From: Bin52 sp965243345
GTDB lineage: Bacteria; Pseudomonadota; Alphaproteobacteria; Thalassobaculales; Thalassobaculaceae
NCBI GenBank assembly: GCA_965243345.1
Contig: CBDEUR010000003.1
Coordinates: 3,534,001-3,598,000 of the forward strand
DNA length: 64,000 nucleotides
Direction of reading: 5' to 3'
Shown here: positions 1-8,814 of the stretch, piece by piece
Numbering within the stretch: the stretch's first letter is position 1
Layout of the letters: each line of letters starts with the position of its first letter
Notes under the pieces: model-generated
Database searches by the model: none
Seen by the model: the letters and a program-made list of their open reading frames with translations, nothing else
What the model was told of the DNA's origin: nothing
Translations under genes and position numbers: made by a program

Positions 1-917
1 CGATCCACGGGCCCAGCACCACCCGCCCCAGCACCTTCCGGGTGGTCAAGAATTTGGTCACCCTCGCAGGGAGTGTCACGGTCAGGTAGATCCGGCGCCT
101 GCTGGACACCGGACGCCAAGTCCCCTTTGTCACCACCGACTTCGAACGCCCGATGGCTGAACTCGCCGCCGCCATGTTCTCCCAATGGGTCCGGAAGAAC
201 GTGCTCAGGTACATGCGCCAGCACTTCGCTCTCGACGCCCTGTCGACCTGCAATCTCGATGAACTGGATCCGGAGAACGTCGTCGTCTGTACGACCAAGC
301 CAGACGCACGCTTGCGGCAAAACTCGCCCCGATGCGCACCACCACCCACGCCTAACTTGCTCGCAAGGAAGAAATCGACCCCGGAACTCAAGCGGGAAAT
401 CAAGGATCTCGAAGACTGTCTCGACATCCTCAGGACCGTCGCGAAAACCGAAAAGCCTCACTGCCATGCAGGCGACCTCGGCGAGATCGAGTGTCTCGAT
501 GGCTTGCCGTCATGCGAGCGGCTGTTCCTCGACGTCATCCGCATGTTCGCCTACCGCGCCGAAGCCCGCATGACATTGCAGAGCATTCATGACCAGGGCA
601 AGTAGCCGAACTCCCGCAAGCTGCTGCACGCCATGATGACCGCCGATGCCGCCATCCTGACCGACCCCGCCTACCGGGTCCTCGAGGTGCGGATGCTCGG
701 CCTCAGCACCGATGCCCAGGATCGGCATATCGCACACCTGCTCGATGAACTCAATGCGATCGAAGCCATCTACCCGGCTACCGATCTGAGGATCGGTCTA
801 CACGAGCTTCGCCGCCGCCGGGAGCTCGAACTTTGCGCTACACCAAAATGGATGAGGTCAGGATCTCTGATATTGTTCGCCGTTTACGGTGCGCGTGCGG
901 GAATAGAACTTCAATAG
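1..917 (+). pseudogene. Decayed transposase, C-terminal part
   Basis: One reading frame (third frame) runs through the window edge to about 830 and is broken by two in-frame TAG codons, at 87-89 and 603-605. The text around the stops reads like a family of large transposases that I recall from memory: a segment resembling FVTTDFERPMAELAAAMFSQW, then RYMRQHFALDAL, and after the second stop a match to the family's C-terminal region (NSRKLLHAMMTADAAIL, then IAHLLDELNAIEAIYPATDLR). Similarity fades after about 810, so the exact end is uncertain. The N-terminal part lies outside the window. The gene cannot make a full protein without suppression. The family assignment rests on remembered sequence, not on a search. 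Confidence 0.55.
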
Positions 918-938
918 GTAGTAGCAATTCCGTCGTGG

Positions 939-1754
939 TTAGCGGATAGTTCCCCTGAACAAACCATATGGGTCGGTTGGTGCTACTGGAATTCCGCGAC
1001 AACCAATCATGTTACAGAAGTCCGATGGTCGCATTACACGAGTACGGGGTCCTTGGACCGGCATCTTGGTGCGAATTTGTTTGTACCTATTCAAGAATCT
1101 ATGGTCGCACGTAAAAAAGATCTCAATTCCGAACGAATCGCACAACATAAGGTGCCAAACATCTCGAGCTTGGCCCCGTCCATTGAAGTATTGGAGAAAT
1201 TCTGCATACCCACCAATATTCAATGAGCAATCCTTCTGTTCTGTGGGAAAAGGGAAGCCACGAATCTTGGACAACGTGTATTTCATGCGAGCACATTCGA
1301 ATCCCAAATCCTTGTGTCGGATACCGTGATCGATGTTAACGCAACCTAAATGATCCGAGTGCTTACTTGGACTCCTCTTCTTTTCATCTTCTATCGTTGG
1401 AATTTTGTACAAATCCATCTGTCCAGTTCTCACCAGTTCGCATACCGCATTGATATAGGGAATTTCTCTTCTCTGGTCATCCGTAAATGGTGATTCCATC
1501 GGACCATAAAATCCTTGGTCGAGTTCTTCCGGGCCCCATTTGGTTCTTCCAGTCGAATACCAGGCCCCTCGCTCGATTTTGCAGAGCTGGGCCACCACGG
1601 TATCGAAAGTTGCCGAAATTGGAGGGCGGACCCTGTGCATCCGCGATCGAACAAGCCTTATGTTGTTTTGGCCATAAAGCTTTCGGGCCCACCGATGAGC
1701 CTTTTGCAACCAGCGATTTCTAGTAGCGTCAGAAAGAGCGCGTCCAAGCATCAC
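939..1754 (-). CDS. PIN-like domain protein, orphan
   Basis: A 271-residue protein of noticeably lower GC than its neighbours, suggesting transfer. Spacing of acidic residues suggests a diverged PIN-type nuclease domain: an Asp in a strand near residue 51 (SATFDTVV), Glu106 in NAVCELVR, Asp198 in RDVWHLML, and Asp217 in FFTCDHRFLNRY. The last is close to the usual TCD-K/R-FL end of PIN domains and is followed by a VMRPSDF-like segment. About 40 residues precede the domain, so translation could start later, for example at the Met near residue 39. No antitoxin-like partner is adjacent. If the PIN reading is right it would be an RNase; otherwise it is a hypothetical protein. Confidence 0.5.
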   Translation of the reverse strand: MMLGRALSDATRNRWLQKAHRWARKLYGQNNIRLVRSRMHRVRPPISATFDTVVAQLCKIERGAWYSTGRTKWGPEELDQGFYGPMESPFTDDQRREIPYINAVCELVRTGQMDLYKIPTIEDEKKRSPSKHSDHLGCVNIDHGIRHKDLGFECARMKYTLSKIRGFPFPTEQKDCSLNIGGYAEFLQYFNGRGQARDVWHLMLCDSFGIEIFFTCDHRFLNRYKQIRTKMPVQGPRTRVMRPSDFCNMIGCRGIPVAPTDPYGLFRGTIR

Positions 1755-2316
1755 TTCAGTCTCACTGTTGACTGGGCGGTCAGTTGGAGACGATAGACTG
1801 AAGGTGGACTGGAATCGCGGGCATCAGGATATTCTGCATCAGCAGTGTGCATTCTTACTTGCTCGCAGCCAAAGTGTTTGTTGGTCAACCCGACGGGAGT
1901 GCATCCCGACGAGTGGCGGTTTGACTGATACAGCATATGCTCGTTGCATGCTATGGTCACGATGTCGATCCAACAAGAGTAGCGGGCAGTGCCGAGAGGC
2001 GGCGCTGAAAGCCTTCTTGGAAGTCAGGACGGGAGGACCGTCACACGGATTCTCCCGATAGGCGTAACGAGTATCTGTATCGGTCGGTCCGGAGGTAGAC
2101 GACCGAGACTTGCATCGCGAATGCTTGAGAAGTCCCGGCCGCAAAGTCCGCCGCCTCTTCGACCTCGCGTACTGGACAGGGCATGCCCGTCCAGCAGCTG
2201 AATAGTCCGGACGGCGAAGACAGTATCCCCAGTGTCGGAGACAGGAGTCCGGGCGCCATTCAGGTCGCGGATGACGGATCCGGGACGATCAGACCTGTAG
2301 AGGCGCTCTCGGTACG
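1755..2316. other. No gene recognised
   Basis: About 560 bases between the PIN-like orphan and the vapC stop. Short open frames exist on both strands but none has recognisable sequence or a convincing start. I see no tRNA cloverleaf or clear repeat here. It is probably decayed mobile DNA, given the transposase relic nearby. Confidence 0.4.
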
Positions 2317-2739
2317 TCAGCCGGCATCAGGATCGGTGACAAACCAGACTTCCGCACCGGACTGGCGACGAGCGGCATCGCGCAATCGACGGTCAACCGT
2401 GACCAGGGGCGTCCGTTCAACCTCGGCGCAGGCGAGAAAGAGGCAATCATGGACCGGATGATCAATCTGCAGCGCAATGGCCGTGGCATGGGCAGTGGGG
2501 TCTGCGGCCAGAGTCAGGTCAACGGCGTCAACAAGGCGGGCGCATTCCTCAAGGTAGGGACGCGCGTCCTCGATCTTCCTGCGCCGCGCCTTCTTCCAGA
2601 TCACGTTGGCCTCCTCAATCACCATGAAACCCGGCGCGAGCAGGGTGATCCAATGCGCAAGAAGTTGCCGGGCCTCGACGGTTCCGTTCTCGCTGAACAC
2701 GCACCTGACCGCAACGCCGGCATCGACAGCGATTTTCAA
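2317..2739 (-). CDS. vapC: VapC-family PIN toxin
   Basis: A 140-residue PIN-domain ribonuclease, the toxin of a type II toxin-antitoxin pair. It starts MKIAVDAGVAV, with the first catalytic Asp at residue 6; the later acidic residues are seen in VIEEANVIW, in HDCLFLACAE, and in LVTVDRRL. Length and layout are normal for VapC. The start codon is TTG (2737-2739) and overlaps the antitoxin stop by four bases, the usual translational coupling of such pairs. The toxin would cleave RNA when freed from the upstream FitA-like antitoxin. Confidence 0.85.
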   Translation of the reverse strand: MKIAVDAGVAVRCVFSENGTVEARQLLAHWITLLAPGFMVIEEANVIWKKARRRKIEDARPYLEECARLVDAVDLTLAADPTAHATAIALQIDHPVHDCLFLACAEVERTPLVTVDRRLRDAARRQSGAEVWFVTDPDAG

Positions 2740-2972
2740 CGGTCGCGGTCCTCGCGCAGGAGCAGGGCGCTGTCGGTCTGGGGGCTGCCGGCGGTCAGGG
2801 CGGCAAGCCGCGCTGTGCGTGCGCGTAAGGCTTCGATGCGCTCACGGCGCAGCACCTGTTGAGCCAGGAGGTGACGAACCTCATCCTCGAGCGAGCGCTG
2901 ATTTTCCCTTGCCTGGGCCTTGAGAGCCGCAACCAGGGCGTCATCGACGTTACGCACGGTGATGGTGGCCAT
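2736..2972 (-). CDS. vapB: FitA/VapB-like ribbon-helix-helix antitoxin
   Basis: A 78-residue antitoxin. The N-terminus (MATITVRNVDDALVAALK) is the DNA-binding strand and first helix of a ribbon-helix-helix fold of the FitA/Arc type. It is followed by a charged helix (RENQRSLEDEVRHLLAQQ) and a C-terminal tail that would wrap the toxin. It lies directly upstream of vapC and overlaps its start by four bases (2736-2739). By family precedent the pair would repress its own promoter just upstream of 2972. Confidence 0.85.
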   Translation of the reverse strand: MATITVRNVDDALVAALKAQARENQRSLEDEVRHLLAQQVLRRERIEALRARTARLAALTAGSPQTDSALLLREDRDR

Positions 2973-3064
2973 GACCGCTACTCCCGGGCAAAGGACTGTG
3001 CCTTGCTATCGGGATCCGGGAACCACGGCAACCCGCGTACGCAGCCGACCTGGTGCGCCTTCGC

Positions 3065-4570
3065 TCACGCCCGGCGTCCGGTCCGCTGCAGCAGCAGGCA
3101 CAGCGGCATGCCGAGGAACGCCACCGCGACCAGGAACACGAAGTCGTTCAGGAACGCGACCGTGCGGGCCTCGTCGATGACCAGCCGCTGCAGGGTATGC
3201 AGTGCCGGATCGATCACCGACACGGTCCCGGCGAGCGCGGTCGCTGCGAAGGCGTCGATGTGATCGCGCATCTCGATGTAGTTGACCTGCGAGGACCGTA
3301 CCAGGATCGAGACCACCACCGATGTTCCCATGCTGGCGCCGATCGAGCGGACCAGCGCGAACAGGGCCGCCGCCTCGACCCGGAAGTCCGGCGCCAGCGT
3401 GGAGAAGGTCACCGTGGTGAGCGAGACCCACATCATCCCCATGCCGTAGCCGTTGACGACGGTGACCCAGACCACCTCCGCCAGCGAAACCTCGGCGTTC
3501 CAGCCGGTCATCCACAGGTTGCTGACACCGACAAGGGCCAGCCCGGCGATGACCAGGTACTTGCCGGGGAACCGGTCCGCGAGGAACCCGGCGGTCACCA
3601 TCGCCACCATGGTCCCGACACCGCGGGCCGAGACCACCCAGCCGGCCGACAGCACCGGGTAGCCCTGCACGTTCTGCAGGAACAGCGGCAGGATGAACAG
3701 GCTGGAGAACACCGCGATGCCGAATACGAAGATCAGCAGCAGGCCGATCAGGTAGTTGCGATCGGCGAAGATGGCGAGGTTGACGTACGGAGCCACGGTC
3801 GTCAGGCAGTGGGCCGTGAACAGGTAGAAGGCCAGGACCGAGATCGAGACACTGACCAGGATCTCCGTCGACTCGAACCAGCCGAGCCGCTCCCCCCGGT
3901 CAAGCGCGAGCTGCAGGAACACCACGGCGGCAATCAGCGTGACCATGCCGAACCAGTCGACCCGGCGGTCGGGAACCTCCGCCTTGGGCAGGGTGGCGAC
4001 GATCGCGAAGAACGCGACGATCCCGAACGGGATGTTCATGAAGAACACCGAGCGCCAGTCGTGGAACTCGGTCAGCATTGCGCCGACGGTCGGACCGACC
4101 ACGGGGCCGATGATCATGCCCATCGACCAGATGCTCATCGCGACCCCGTGTTTCTCGCGCGGGTAGGTATCGAGCATGATCGCCTGGGAGATCGGCAGCA
4201 GCGGTGCCGAGACGAACCCCTGCAGGATCCGCCATGCCACCAGCTGTCCCAGGGTCTCGGCGGTGCCGCACAGCAGCGAAGTCACGGTGAAACCGAGAAT
4301 GGCGGCCAGGAACACCCGGCGGCGGCCGAAACGCTGGCTCATGACGTTGGTCAGGATGGTCCCGACCGCGGTCGCCACCACGAAGGCGGTGATCACCCAC
4401 GACACCTGGTCCGGGGCCGCCGACAGGTTGCCCTGGATGCTCGGAAGCGCCACGTAGGCGGTGCTCATGTTGAGAGCGTGCAGCAGCGAAGCCGCCAGCA
4501 CCGGACCGGTGATGATGAGCCGTTCGAACGGCGTAAACGGCCCCTGCGCCGGCCTGGTGACGGTCAGCAC
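3065..4570 (-). CDS. MFS drug exporter, DHA2 (EmrB/QacA) family
   Basis: A 501-residue inner-membrane proton-driven exporter with about 14 predicted membrane helices, the layout of the DHA2 family. Visible motifs include SQRFGRRRVFLAAILGF (loop 2-3 motif A type), RILQGFVSAPLLPISQAIM, and the helix 5 stretch IIGPVVGPTVGAML (motif C, antiporter signature). EmrB proteins usually pair with an EmrA/HlyD membrane-fusion protein, but none is encoded next to it. It may work alone or with a partner elsewhere. It is 34 bases downstream of the amidohydrolase gene on the same strand, so co-transcription is possible. The substrate cannot be told from sequence. Confidence 0.85.
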   Translation of the reverse strand: MLTVTRPAQGPFTPFERLIITGPVLAASLLHALNMSTAYVALPSIQGNLSAAPDQVSWVITAFVVATAVGTILTNVMSQRFGRRRVFLAAILGFTVTSLLCGTAETLGQLVAWRILQGFVSAPLLPISQAIMLDTYPREKHGVAMSIWSMGMIIGPVVGPTVGAMLTEFHDWRSVFFMNIPFGIVAFFAIVATLPKAEVPDRRVDWFGMVTLIAAVVFLQLALDRGERLGWFESTEILVSVSISVLAFYLFTAHCLTTVAPYVNLAIFADRNYLIGLLLIFVFGIAVFSSLFILPLFLQNVQGYPVLSAGWVVSARGVGTMVAMVTAGFLADRFPGKYLVIAGLALVGVSNLWMTGWNAEVSLAEVVWVTVVNGYGMGMMWVSLTTVTFSTLAPDFRVEAAALFALVRSIGASMGTSVVVSILVRSSQVNYIEMRDHIDAFAATALAGTVSVIDPALHTLQRLVIDEARTVAFLNDFVFLVAVAFLGMPLCLLLQRTGRRA

Positions 4571-4604
4571 TGCCGGTTTCCGCTGCTTTTGGTCCGGCCG
4601 ACGC

Positions 4605-5639
4605 TCAGGCCGGGGTCAACCGGTAGACCCGGGCCGCGGTATCGTGGAACAGGGCCGCCTTCTCGTCAGCGGATGCGCCGGCGGCAATGTGCTTGAAGGC
4701 GTTCCATATCGTTGCGTAGCTGCAGCTCAGCTTGTCGACCGGGAAGTTCGACTCGAACATGCAGCGGTCCACCCCGAAGACCTCGATGGCGTAGTCGTAG
4801 TAGTGGCGGGTCGCCGCCGCCAGTTCCGCACCGGTCGGCGGCGTGGCCCGCCGTTCCCAGCCGAAGCCGTTGACGTCCATGTTGATGCCGCCGAGCTTGG
4901 CGACGACGTTGCCGCATCCGGCCAGTTCCCGGACCATCGGCTTCCAGGCCTCGAACACCTCGCGCTCGTGCCCGGCATACGGGCCGGCCCCGATCGGTCC
5001 CCCGAAATGATCAAGGATGATCGTGGTTTCCGGAAACGCCCGCGCGAGGCTGGTGACCTCCGGGATCTGCGGGTGGTAGCACCAGGCCTCGAAGCTCAGT
5101 CCCCGGGGGCCGAGTTCGGCAAATCCGCGCCGGAAGGTCTCGTCGAGCAGCAGGCCCTGCGGCGGATCGGTCCGGTGGTTGCGGATCTCCGGAGAGGGGT
5201 CCCAGGCAACCGCCCGGCGGATGCCGCGGAACCTGCCGCCGCCGGCAACGAGATGAGCGTCGAGCACCTCTCCGGCGCGTGCGCCGATCCGCAGGTCGAC
5301 CGTGCCCACGATCCCCGCGGCTATCCGCGTCGGTCCGTACAGACCCGCAGCACTCATGGCGGCAATGCCGTTGACGAACTCTGTCTCGCCAACCGGTCGC
5401 AGGTGCTCGGGCCCGTCGCTGCGGAACATGGCGCCGCACTCGATGAACACCGTGGAGACGATGGAGTGCCCGCTTCCGGTGTCGGCGAGGATCTCGTCGA
5501 GCAGGTAGCGCGGCTGGATCTGGTGCGCCGTTGCCCGGTCCCAGAGATGGTGATGGGGATCGCAGATCGGCAGGTCGGGCTCGAGGATCTCCTCCTCGAT
5601 CCGCGCCAACCACTCCCGGTTCGACGAATGTGCGACCAT
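4605..5639 (-). CDS. Amidohydrolase (TIM-barrel, Amidohydro_2)
   Basis: A 344-residue metal-dependent hydrolase of the Amidohydrolase_2 superfamily, which also contains 2-pyrone-4,6-dicarboxylate lactonase. The metal-binding start of the barrel is seen as ICDPHHHLWD. Other typical motifs are FRGIRRAV, IILDHFGGP, and ESNFPVDK near the end, where the family has its last metal-binding Asp/active-site strand. The gene lies 36 bases downstream of the CaiB-type CoA-transferase, suggesting a shared catabolic operon. The substrate is not evident; lactone or amide hydrolysis of a carboxylic acid is the likely chemistry. Confidence 0.85.
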   Translation of the reverse strand: MVAHSSNREWLARIEEEILEPDLPICDPHHHLWDRATAHQIQPRYLLDEILADTGSGHSIVSTVFIECGAMFRSDGPEHLRPVGETEFVNGIAAMSAAGLYGPTRIAAGIVGTVDLRIGARAGEVLDAHLVAGGGRFRGIRRAVAWDPSPEIRNHRTDPPQGLLLDETFRRGFAELGPRGLSFEAWCYHPQIPEVTSLARAFPETTIILDHFGGPIGAGPYAGHEREVFEAWKPMVRELAGCGNVVAKLGGINMDVNGFGWERRATPPTGAELAAATRHYYDYAIEVFGVDRCMFESNFPVDKLSCSYATIWNAFKHIAAGASADEKAALFHDTAARVYRLTPA

Positions 5640-5675
5640 TACTGTCTCCGCGTTACTGTCGCCAGGGCCACCCGG

Positions 5676-6860
5676 TCATACCACGCGGCCATCCCTGAGC
5701 CGCGCGATGGCGGCCGGATCCTGGCCGAGCTCGGCCAGGATCTCGTCTGTGTGCTCGCCGAGCGTCGCCGCGCGGCTGCGGATGGTTCCCGGCGTCCCGG
5801 ACAACCTGACCGGTGTCGTGGTGACCGGAACCGGCTGATCGAGGCCCGGAAAGGCCATGTCGTGGAGGAAGTCCATCGCCCGGACGTGCGGGTCCTCCAG
5901 CACCTGTGCCGGTTCCAGCACCGGACCGCAGGGGATCCTCGCCTCGTCGAGTACCGCCAGCACCTCGGCAGTGGTCTGGTCCCGGCACCATTCGGCCATC
6001 CGCGCGCTCAGGATTTCACCGTTGTCGCCGCGGGCCTGGTCATCGGCAAAGCGCGGATCGTCCAGCCAGTGGTCCTCTCCCATCAGCCGGGCCCAGCGCT
6101 CGAACAGCGGCTGGCCGACCACCTGCACCATCACCGCGCCGTCGCGGGTGCGGAACAGGTCGCTCGGACCGGAAACGTAGCCCCGGTTGCCGTAGGACGG
6201 ACGGCCGATGCCGGTCACGGCTTCCTCGGCCAGACACGCGATATTGAAGGCCATCACGGTACGGGTGAGCGCGGCCTCGACCAGCTGGCCTTTGCCGGTG
6301 CGGGCGCGTTCGAGCAGCGCGGACATGACACCGAAGGCCGCAAGCGTGGCGGTTCCGAAGTCGGCGAAGGGGACGAACGACTTCATCGGGTCGCCTGGGT
6401 GGCCTCCCATGGCAGTGGCGCCGGCAAGCGCCTGGGCAACTCCGTCGAACCCGACCCGGTCGCTGTACGGTCCGCCCCGGCCGTAGGCGGTGACCGTGGC
6501 CAGGATGATGTCAGGCCTGATCGTCTTCAGGCTTTCGTAGTCGATCCCCATGGCCTCCAGTGTCGGTTGCGGCAGGTTGGCGATCACCACGTCCGCGGTC
6601 GCAACCAGCGAGCGGACGATCTCGCGGCCCTCCGGCTTCATCGGGTTCAGGGTCAGCGACCGCTTGTTGCGGTTGAGCGCGAGGAACATCGGGCCCTCGC
6701 CGGTGCCGGTGATCGGGACCAGGTAGCGATCCTCGCTGCCCGACAGTTTCTCGATGCGGATGACATCGGCCCCCATGTCACCAAGCAGCATGCCGCAGAA
6801 CGGCCCGGCAATGTAGCGCCCGAAGTCGAGCACGCGCACACCCTCGAGTACTCCGGCCAT
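5676..6860 (-). CDS. CaiB/BaiF-family CoA-transferase
   Basis: A 394-residue family III CoA-transferase that moves CoA between carboxylic acids. It opens with LEGVRVLDFGRYIAGPFCG and carries MGADVIRIEK, NRNKRSLTLN and the catalytic Asp167 in FVPFADFGTAT, aligned to the Asp of formyl-CoA transferase. Length matches the family (about 390-430). It sits in the minus-strand catabolic block with an amidohydrolase downstream. It probably activates a small dicarboxylic or carnitine-like acid, but the substrate cannot be assigned. Confidence 0.9.
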   Translation of the reverse strand: MAGVLEGVRVLDFGRYIAGPFCGMLLGDMGADVIRIEKLSGSEDRYLVPITGTGEGPMFLALNRNKRSLTLNPMKPEGREIVRSLVATADVVIANLPQPTLEAMGIDYESLKTIRPDIILATVTAYGRGGPYSDRVGFDGVAQALAGATAMGGHPGDPMKSFVPFADFGTATLAAFGVMSALLERARTGKGQLVEAALTRTVMAFNIACLAEEAVTGIGRPSYGNRGYVSGPSDLFRTRDGAVMVQVVGQPLFERWARLMGEDHWLDDPRFADDQARGDNGEILSARMAEWCRDQTTAEVLAVLDEARIPCGPVLEPAQVLEDPHVRAMDFLHDMAFPGLDQPVPVTTTPVRLSGTPGTIRSRAATLGEHTDEILAELGQDPAAIARLRDGRVV

Positions 6861-6947
6861 GGTCCTCCCCCTGGTGCAGTCGGCGCCGGCCGCAGGGTAG
6901 CCGATGGGCCCCTGGCATTGAATTGTCCAAGCGCAGGCACATGCGGT

Positions 6948-7796
6948 TTATCGCGTGGCGGATCGGGACACCACCGCCTGGAACCAGTCGAGCACCAGCC
7001 GGTGCCAGCCCGTCGGGATCTCGTGACCACCCGGATGCAGCGCAAGCTGCAGGTTCCCGGCACGGCACGCATCCCAGCGCCGCAGCCAGAAGCGGCCGGA
7101 GGTTCCGGCCACGAGACCGCGGACCGGCGTGCAGCCGTTGGCGCGGCGCAGGGTCTCCAGGCCGGCAAACACATCGCCCTGGCGGAGCATGCCGTTCCTG
7201 ATCGAACGCCCCTCGATCGGCACCGTGCGGTCGCGCCAGCCGTGGGTGTGCAGCAGCGATACCGGCCCTGCGCACTCGCGCGGCGGCGGGCGCCAGAAGG
7301 CCCCCGCGACCGGGGCGTGGGCGGCGAACATCCGTGGAGCCGCACAGGCCACGGTCCACACCAGCGAACCGCCCAGAGAGAACCCGGAAAGCAGCGACAG
7401 GCGGCGATCGACGCCGAACCGGCCTTCGGCATCACGCATGACCGACTCGATGAACGCCACCTCGTCGCGCCTGCCGTGCCGCTGCGTTGCGCGCGGAAGG
7501 ACATGCCAGGTCCTGCCTTCCCGCCCGGTCCGGCGCATCCCGTCTGGCGCGATGACGGCGAGCCCGGCCCGCAGGAACGGGCCGGTCAGGCCCGCATTCC
7601 CGATCACCGAGTGACCGCTCGCACCGTATCCGTGGGCGAAAACCACCGCCCGCACCGGGGAGGAGTGTTGCGCCGGCATGCGGATGTAGTATCCGCCACC
7701 CGTGACCTCGCAGCGCGATCCGGTGCCCGGGCAGGCGACAGCCGTCCCGGCCGCCATCAGGAGGAGCAAGAGGCCCAGTACCGGGGCGTGCACCAT
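6948..7796 (-). CDS. Secreted esterase, polyhydroxybutyrate-depolymerase-like
   Basis: A 282-residue alpha/beta hydrolase with a signal peptide (hydrophobic LGLLLLLMAAGTAVAC, cleavage near residue 20), so it acts in the periplasm or outside. The oxyanion region FAHGYGASG and the nucleophile elbow SGFSLGGS are clear, and GGHEIP near the end supplies the likely His. It resembles LpqC/PhaZ-type esterases that cut polyesters or feruloyl esters. The start is the ATG at 7794-7796, right after the stop of the upstream reductase (one base between), so they are probably translated together. Any start further upstream would sit inside the reductase gene. Confidence 0.8.
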   Translation of the reverse strand: MVHAPVLGLLLLLMAAGTAVACPGTGSRCEVTGGGYYIRMPAQHSSPVRAVVFAHGYGASGHSVIGNAGLTGPFLRAGLAVIAPDGMRRTGREGRTWHVLPRATQRHGRRDEVAFIESVMRDAEGRFGVDRRLSLLSGFSLGGSLVWTVACAAPRMFAAHAPVAGAFWRPPPRECAGPVSLLHTHGWRDRTVPIEGRSIRNGMLRQGDVFAGLETLRRANGCTPVRGLVAGTSGRFWLRRWDACRAGNLQLALHPGGHEIPTGWHRLVLDWFQAVVSRSATR

Positions 7797-7797
7797 G

Positions 7798-8721
7798 TCA
7801 GGCGGTGAACCCGGCCTCCTTGCCGCGGACCAGGTCCGACACCGTCCGGTTGACCGGCGCGTCCATCCCCACCTTCGCCGCCTCCACCGGCACCGCGCCG
7901 TTGATGGCGTTGATTTCCGAACGCCGGCCGGCCAGGTGATCGAGCAGCATCGACGGGCGCGCGTCCGGCATCCGGGCGCCGAAGTCGCGGACATAGGCGT
8001 CGACTTCCCCGAAGCCGAGTGCGATCCCCGCCGCGCGCGCCACCGCGTCCGCCTCCCGCGCGCAACCGAGCGCGGTCGACCAGGCGGACGGGTCGGCCTG
8101 GACCTGGCCGATGGTCAGGTTCATCAGTGCGCAGGGGCCGCTGTAGGTCACGTTGCAGATGAACTTCTCCCAGATCATCTGGTGGATGTCGGGATAGCCC
8201 TTCGCGGTGAAACCGGCACCATTCCAGGCGTCGACCACGCGTTCGAGACGCTCCGACATTCCGCCTTGCATCTCGCCGATACGGACCAGCTGCATGCCGT
8301 TGTGATGGGCGTGGCCCGGCGCCTTCATCGACGCCCCGAAGCCGCCGACCACCCCGATCATGACCTTGTCGGTATCGATCGCCTCGGCGATCCGGTCGGC
8401 GGCGCCAAGTCCGTTCTGGATCGTCAGGATGACACTGTCGTCCCCGGCGATCTCGGCTGCTGACCGGGCTGCAGACGCCACGCCGTCGGCCTTGGTCGCA
8501 ACGATCACGAGATCGCATTCCCCGGCATCCGCGGCACTGGTGGTGGCGTTCAGCCGGACCGTCCGATCACCGCTCGCGCCCTCGAGCCGCAGCCCGGCGC
8601 GGTTGATCGCATCGACGTGTTCCGCCCAGGTATCGATGGCCCAGACCTCGTTGCCGGCATCCGCCAGCAGCGCTGCGTACACCGAACCCATCGCACCGCA
8701 TCCGATGATGCCGATCTTCAT
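7798..8721 (-). CDS. 2-dehydropantoate 2-reductase family (ApbA/PanE)
   Basis: A 307-residue NADPH-dependent ketopantoate-reductase-like enzyme. The Rossmann nucleotide motif MKIGIIGCGAMGSVYA begins at the ATG at 8721, which is why this start was chosen over an ORF start 26 codons upstream. The catalytic Lys of the C-terminal helical domain is likely in MIWEKFICNVTYS, and the last helices carry ARMPDARPSMLLDHLAGR, close to the family's PSM-D signature. It may serve pantothenate synthesis, but family members in catabolic clusters often reduce other 2-oxo acids. Confidence 0.85.
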   Translation of the reverse strand: MKIGIIGCGAMGSVYAALLADAGNEVWAIDTWAEHVDAINRAGLRLEGASGDRTVRLNATTSAADAGECDLVIVATKADGVASAARSAAEIAGDDSVILTIQNGLGAADRIAEAIDTDKVMIGVVGGFGASMKAPGHAHHNGMQLVRIGEMQGGMSERLERVVDAWNGAGFTAKGYPDIHQMIWEKFICNVTYSGPCALMNLTIGQVQADPSAWSTALGCAREADAVARAAGIALGFGEVDAYVRDFGARMPDARPSMLLDHLAGRRSEINAINGAVPVEAAKVGMDAPVNRTVSDLVRGKEAGFTA

Positions 8722-8814
8722 TCCCGTACTCCTCCGGTTGACGCGGTCTTGTCTGGCCCGACCGACTGCGGGCACTATGGCACATCCGTTCCGAGACACG
8801 AGGCGTGACGTGCC

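Noticed and set aside
3053..4696. A 547-residue open frame on the plus strand
   Set aside because: It is the antisense of the MFS exporter and amidohydrolase genes; high GC keeps such frames open. Its composition (His, Arg, Gly-rich) is typical of a shadow.
4461..7808. A 1115-residue open frame on the plus strand
   Set aside because: It lies antisense to the amidohydrolase, CoA-transferase and esterase genes, all of which have strong family sequence on the other strand.
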